A model generated the notes under the pieces. The model worked only from the letters and a program-made list of their open reading frames with translations, searched no databases and had not been told where the DNA came from. Shown here in pieces: positions 62,107-64,000 of a stretch of 64,000 nucleotides of DNA (the stretch's first letter is position 1; each line of letters opens with the position of its first letter). This DNA is from Phycisphaerales bacterium. Lineage in GTDB: Bacteria > Planctomycetota > Phycisphaerae > UBA1845 > Fen-1342. The DNA is taken from assembly GCA_016716475.1 (NCBI GenBank), contig JADJWG010000002.1:1426001-1490000 (forward strand). The letters are read 5' to 3'. The translations under genes were made by a program, and so were the position numbers.

Positions 62107-62985
62107 ATGAAGAAGCTGCAAGGCACTTGGACAGCCCTGATCACCCCTTTCCACAGCGGCAAAGTCGACCTCACCACGCTCGAGCGGCTCGTCGAGCATC
62201 AGCTTGCCGCCGGGATCGACGGCTTGGTCCCCTGCGGCACCACGGGGGAGACGCCAACCCTCACCTTGGCCGAGATGCGCTCGATCATCACACTCGTCGC
62301 CAAGCGCGCTGGGAAGACCACGCCTGTCTTCGCGGGCGCCGGTTCGAATGACACGGCGAAGACCCTCGAACTCGTCCGTCTGGCCGAGGACTGCGGCGCC
62401 ACGGGACTGCTCCTCGTCGCCCCGTACTACAACCGTCCCCCACAAGCCGGGCTCTATGGTCACTTCGCCACCATTGCCGCTGCAACGAAGCTGCCCATCA
62501 TGGTTTACAACATTCCCGGGCGGGCCGGGGTCGAGCTCAGCGTGGAGACCCTCGCGCGGTTGCGAGCGGAGTTCCCCGGCATCGTGGCGGTCAAGCACGC
62601 GACCGGCAGTGTCCTCGGTGCGGCGGACCTGGCGGCGGCCACGGATCTGCCGATCTTCTCTGGCGACGACCCCCTGACGCTGCCGCTGATGGCCTTGGGC
62701 GCAGTGGGTGTGGTCAGCGTGGTGTCCAACCTCGCGCCGCGCACCGCACGTGCGATTACCGCAGCCGCCCTGGCGGGGGACTGGGAAGCGGCCCGCGCCG
62801 CCCATGCCAAGCTCTACCCACTGGCTCGGGCCCTGCTCGCACTCGACACGAACCCGATCCCCGTGAAGACCGCCCTGTCACTGCGCGGACTCGGCGAGGC
62901 GGAGTTCCGACTGCCGCTCTGCCCGATGGCGGCGGAAGGTGTCCTGGCGCTGAAGTCCCTGCTGGCAGCGCATCCGCTGGATTGA
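62107..62985 (+). CDS. dapA: 4-Hydroxy-tetrahydrodipicolinate synthase
   Basis: 292 residues, full length. It condenses pyruvate with aspartate semialdehyde in the diaminopimelate/lysine route. The TIM-barrel marks are ALITPFHSGKVDLTTLERLV, GTTGETPTLTLAE (44-56), APYYNRPPQAGLYGHF, Tyr134 in VYNIPGRAGV, and the Schiff-base Lys163 in VAVKHATGS. So the organism has at least this DAP step, needed also for peptidoglycan, and does not depend only on an alpha-aminoadipate route. The closest homologues can also be N-acetylneuraminate lyase or KDG aldolase; the GTTGE and YNIPGR motifs favour DapA. Confidence 0.9.
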   Translation: MKKLQGTWTALITPFHSGKVDLTTLERLVEHQLAAGIDGLVPCGTTGETPTLTLAEMRSIITLVAKRAGKTTPVFAGAGSNDTAKTLELVRLAEDCGATGLLLVAPYYNRPPQAGLYGHFATIAAATKLPIMVYNIPGRAGVELSVETLARLRAEFPGIVAVKHATGSVLGAADLAAATDLPIFSGDDPLTLPLMALGAVGVVSVVSNLAPRTARAITAAALAGDWEAARAAHAKLYPLARALLALDTNPIPVKTALSLRGLGEAEFRLPLCPMAAEGVLALKSLLAAHPLD

Positions 62986-63085
62986 CCGCGCACCGCTACG
63001 CAGCAGATTTCTGCACAGCTCCGCGTCGGCGAACAGACCCTTTCCATTGGCGAAGTACATCCGGCGCAGCGCGTTTGTCAGCCGG

Positions 63086-64000
63086 TTACTCCGGTATCCC
63101 AGCCGCTCCGCCGAGTACCCAAGCCAAATTGAAGATCACGTGCCCGATCGTCCGCCGATCATGGGAGTACACCATGTGGATCAGGCCGGCCCCATCCTGC
63201 ACCAGTGCCGGGTAGGCGTATGCACCGGCGCCAGCCACCACGGTGCGCGGCGCGGTCCACGTCTGTCCGCCGTCAGATGAATAGGTGACGGCCAGCGGTC
63301 GGCGCGCCGCCTTGTCGGGATTGAGCGCCAGCAGCAACTCCCCGCTTGCGAGCGTCAGCAGCGCGGCCGGGCTGCCAGGGTTTTCCCAGCCGCTGCTCAC
63401 TAGACCGGTCCAAGTGCGGCCGCCGTCGCCCGAAACGGTCGCCCACAACCGCTCGCCGGCCGTGTCGCGCAGCAGTGCGAGCACGCGGCCATCGGCCAGC
63501 ACTGCTACGGTGGGCTGTATTGCGGCGCCGGCCCCCGTCGGGGGGGGCAGTTCGCTGCGCAACACCCACTGCTGACCTTCCACACGGCCAAAGAAGAGCG
63601 CCCGCTGCACGAGATCGTCGTACGCCGGCAACAGCCATGTCCCGTCGATCAACCGGACCGGACCACCGCGGACGTTCGTGCCCAGCCGCGGGGACAGGGA
63701 TTCGGCGGGCGACCATGATGCTCCGTTGTCATCGGATGTTCGCAGGAATGTGCGGGCCGTACTCCAGCCGGTGCCCGCCACGCGCGCGAAGAACAGCCAG
63801 ACGCGATCCCCATCAGTCGCAAGCATCGGATTGCCCACGGTTCCCGCTTCTGCAACAAGTTGTAGCGGATGCGACCACTCTGCCGTTTCGGGCTGCCAAT
63901 AGGCGGTGAAAAGCTGCGCTCCATCTAGTTCGCGCGGGCCTTCGTATGCATACCACGCGGCAAGTAGAGTGCCGGCCGCGGTCCGCGTGATGGTTGGGGC
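63086..64000 (-). CDS. Sialidase-like (BNR/Asp-box) protein, 5' end outside window
   Basis: At least 304 residues; the frame is still open at base 64000 (read leftward), so the start lies beyond the window. Repeated Asp boxes mark a six-bladed propeller: TSDDNGASWSPAE, SGDGGRTWTGLV, SSDGGQTWTAPR. Other family-like strings are TRTAAGTLLAAWYAYEGPRE at the visible N-terminal end, and GAGAYAYPALVQDGAGLIHMVYS before the stop. In exo-alpha-sialidase-like enzymes of this layout, the first block holds the Arg-triad residue RIP/RTP-like region; the catalytic residues cannot be judged from the part seen. It may be a glycoside hydrolase or a noncatalytic BNR protein. Confidence 0.75.
   Translation of the reverse strand, partial: APTITRTAAGTLLAAWYAYEGPRELDGAQLFTAYWQPETAEWSHPLQLVAEAGTVGNPMLATDGDRVWLFFARVAGTGWSTARTFLRTSDDNGASWSPAESLSPRLGTNVRGGPVRLIDGTWLLPAYDDLVQRALFFGRVEGQQWVLRSELPPPTGAGAAIQPTVAVLADGRVLALLRDTAGERLWATVSGDGGRTWTGLVSSGWENPGSPAALLTLASGELLLALNPDKAARRPLAVTYSSDGGQTWTAPRTVVAGAGAYAYPALVQDGAGLIHMVYSHDRRTIGHVIFNLAWVLGGAAGIPE

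Overview
The window is GC-rich, densely coded on both strands, and carries no rRNA, tRNA or CRISPR array that I could recognise. Several traits together suggest a Planctomycetes bacterium, probably of a Phycisphaerae-like lineage: a pseudopilin-type protein with a C-terminal H-x-DG-like block, a secreted dockerin-type protein, a PEP-CTERM protein, a long Chlamydia/Planctomycetes-style GreA, giant von Willebrand A membrane proteins, and menaquinone synthesis by the futalosine route. No marker gene settles the taxonomy.

Layout. 1-10 kb: a truncated sigma-54 activator with a degenerate receiver, a small FGG-repeat protein, a pseudopilin, a dockerin-type secreted protein, a DUF4139-type protein, an MddA-like membrane methyltransferase, ElbB, and a large protein ending in a pseudopilin-like module. 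10-18 kb: coupled mqnA-mqnC, a coiled-coil membrane protein, then a dehydrogenase plus a fused, fungal-Lys4-like homoaconitase. 17.7-18.2 kb: a DUF559 nuclease gene framed by inverted repeats, which looks like a small mobile cassette. 18.4-21.5 kb: a tandem DinB protein, archease and RtcB in one RNA-repair operon, with rtcB frameshifted. 21.7-24 kb: a renalase-like flavoprotein and an M48-like protein that lacks its HExxH. 24.1-30.2 kb: a glycan cluster of four genes coupled through ATGA overlaps (FkbM methyltransferase, two GT2, one GT4 with a frameshift), divergent from asnB. 30.2-34.3 kb: glmM and glgP. 34.5-41.5 kb: lipoproteins, a cysteine hydrolase, a lipoprotein phosphatase, an EamA exporter, a PEP-CTERM protein, a hybrid histidine kinase and folE. 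41.5-48.2 kb: pepA, an NhaD-like antiporter, a Ca/Na exchanger and long GreA. 48.4-54.9 kb: a double-VWA membrane protein, an NHL lipoprotein, two thioredoxin-fold proteins and a GNAT enzyme. 55-64 kb: dnaA with an upstream DnaA box and hairpin, an FHA-GAF-PP2C phosphatase, small membrane proteins, a POT transporter with a PepT1-like inserted domain, dapA, and a truncated sialidase-like gene.

How it fits together. The gene set is mostly housekeeping (menaquinone, lysine/diaminopimelate, folate, glycogen, amino-sugar activation, replication initiation, RNA repair) mixed with secretion, envelope and signalling genes. The most unusual points are the inverted-repeat-flanked DUF559 cassette, the Lys4-like homoaconitase beside a beta-decarboxylating dehydrogenase in a genome that also has dapA, and the POT transporter carrying a large soluble insert where animal PepT1 has its extracellular domain. 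Two otherwise well-conserved genes (rtcB and a GT4) each contain exactly one extra base, which may be real mutation or an assembly error.
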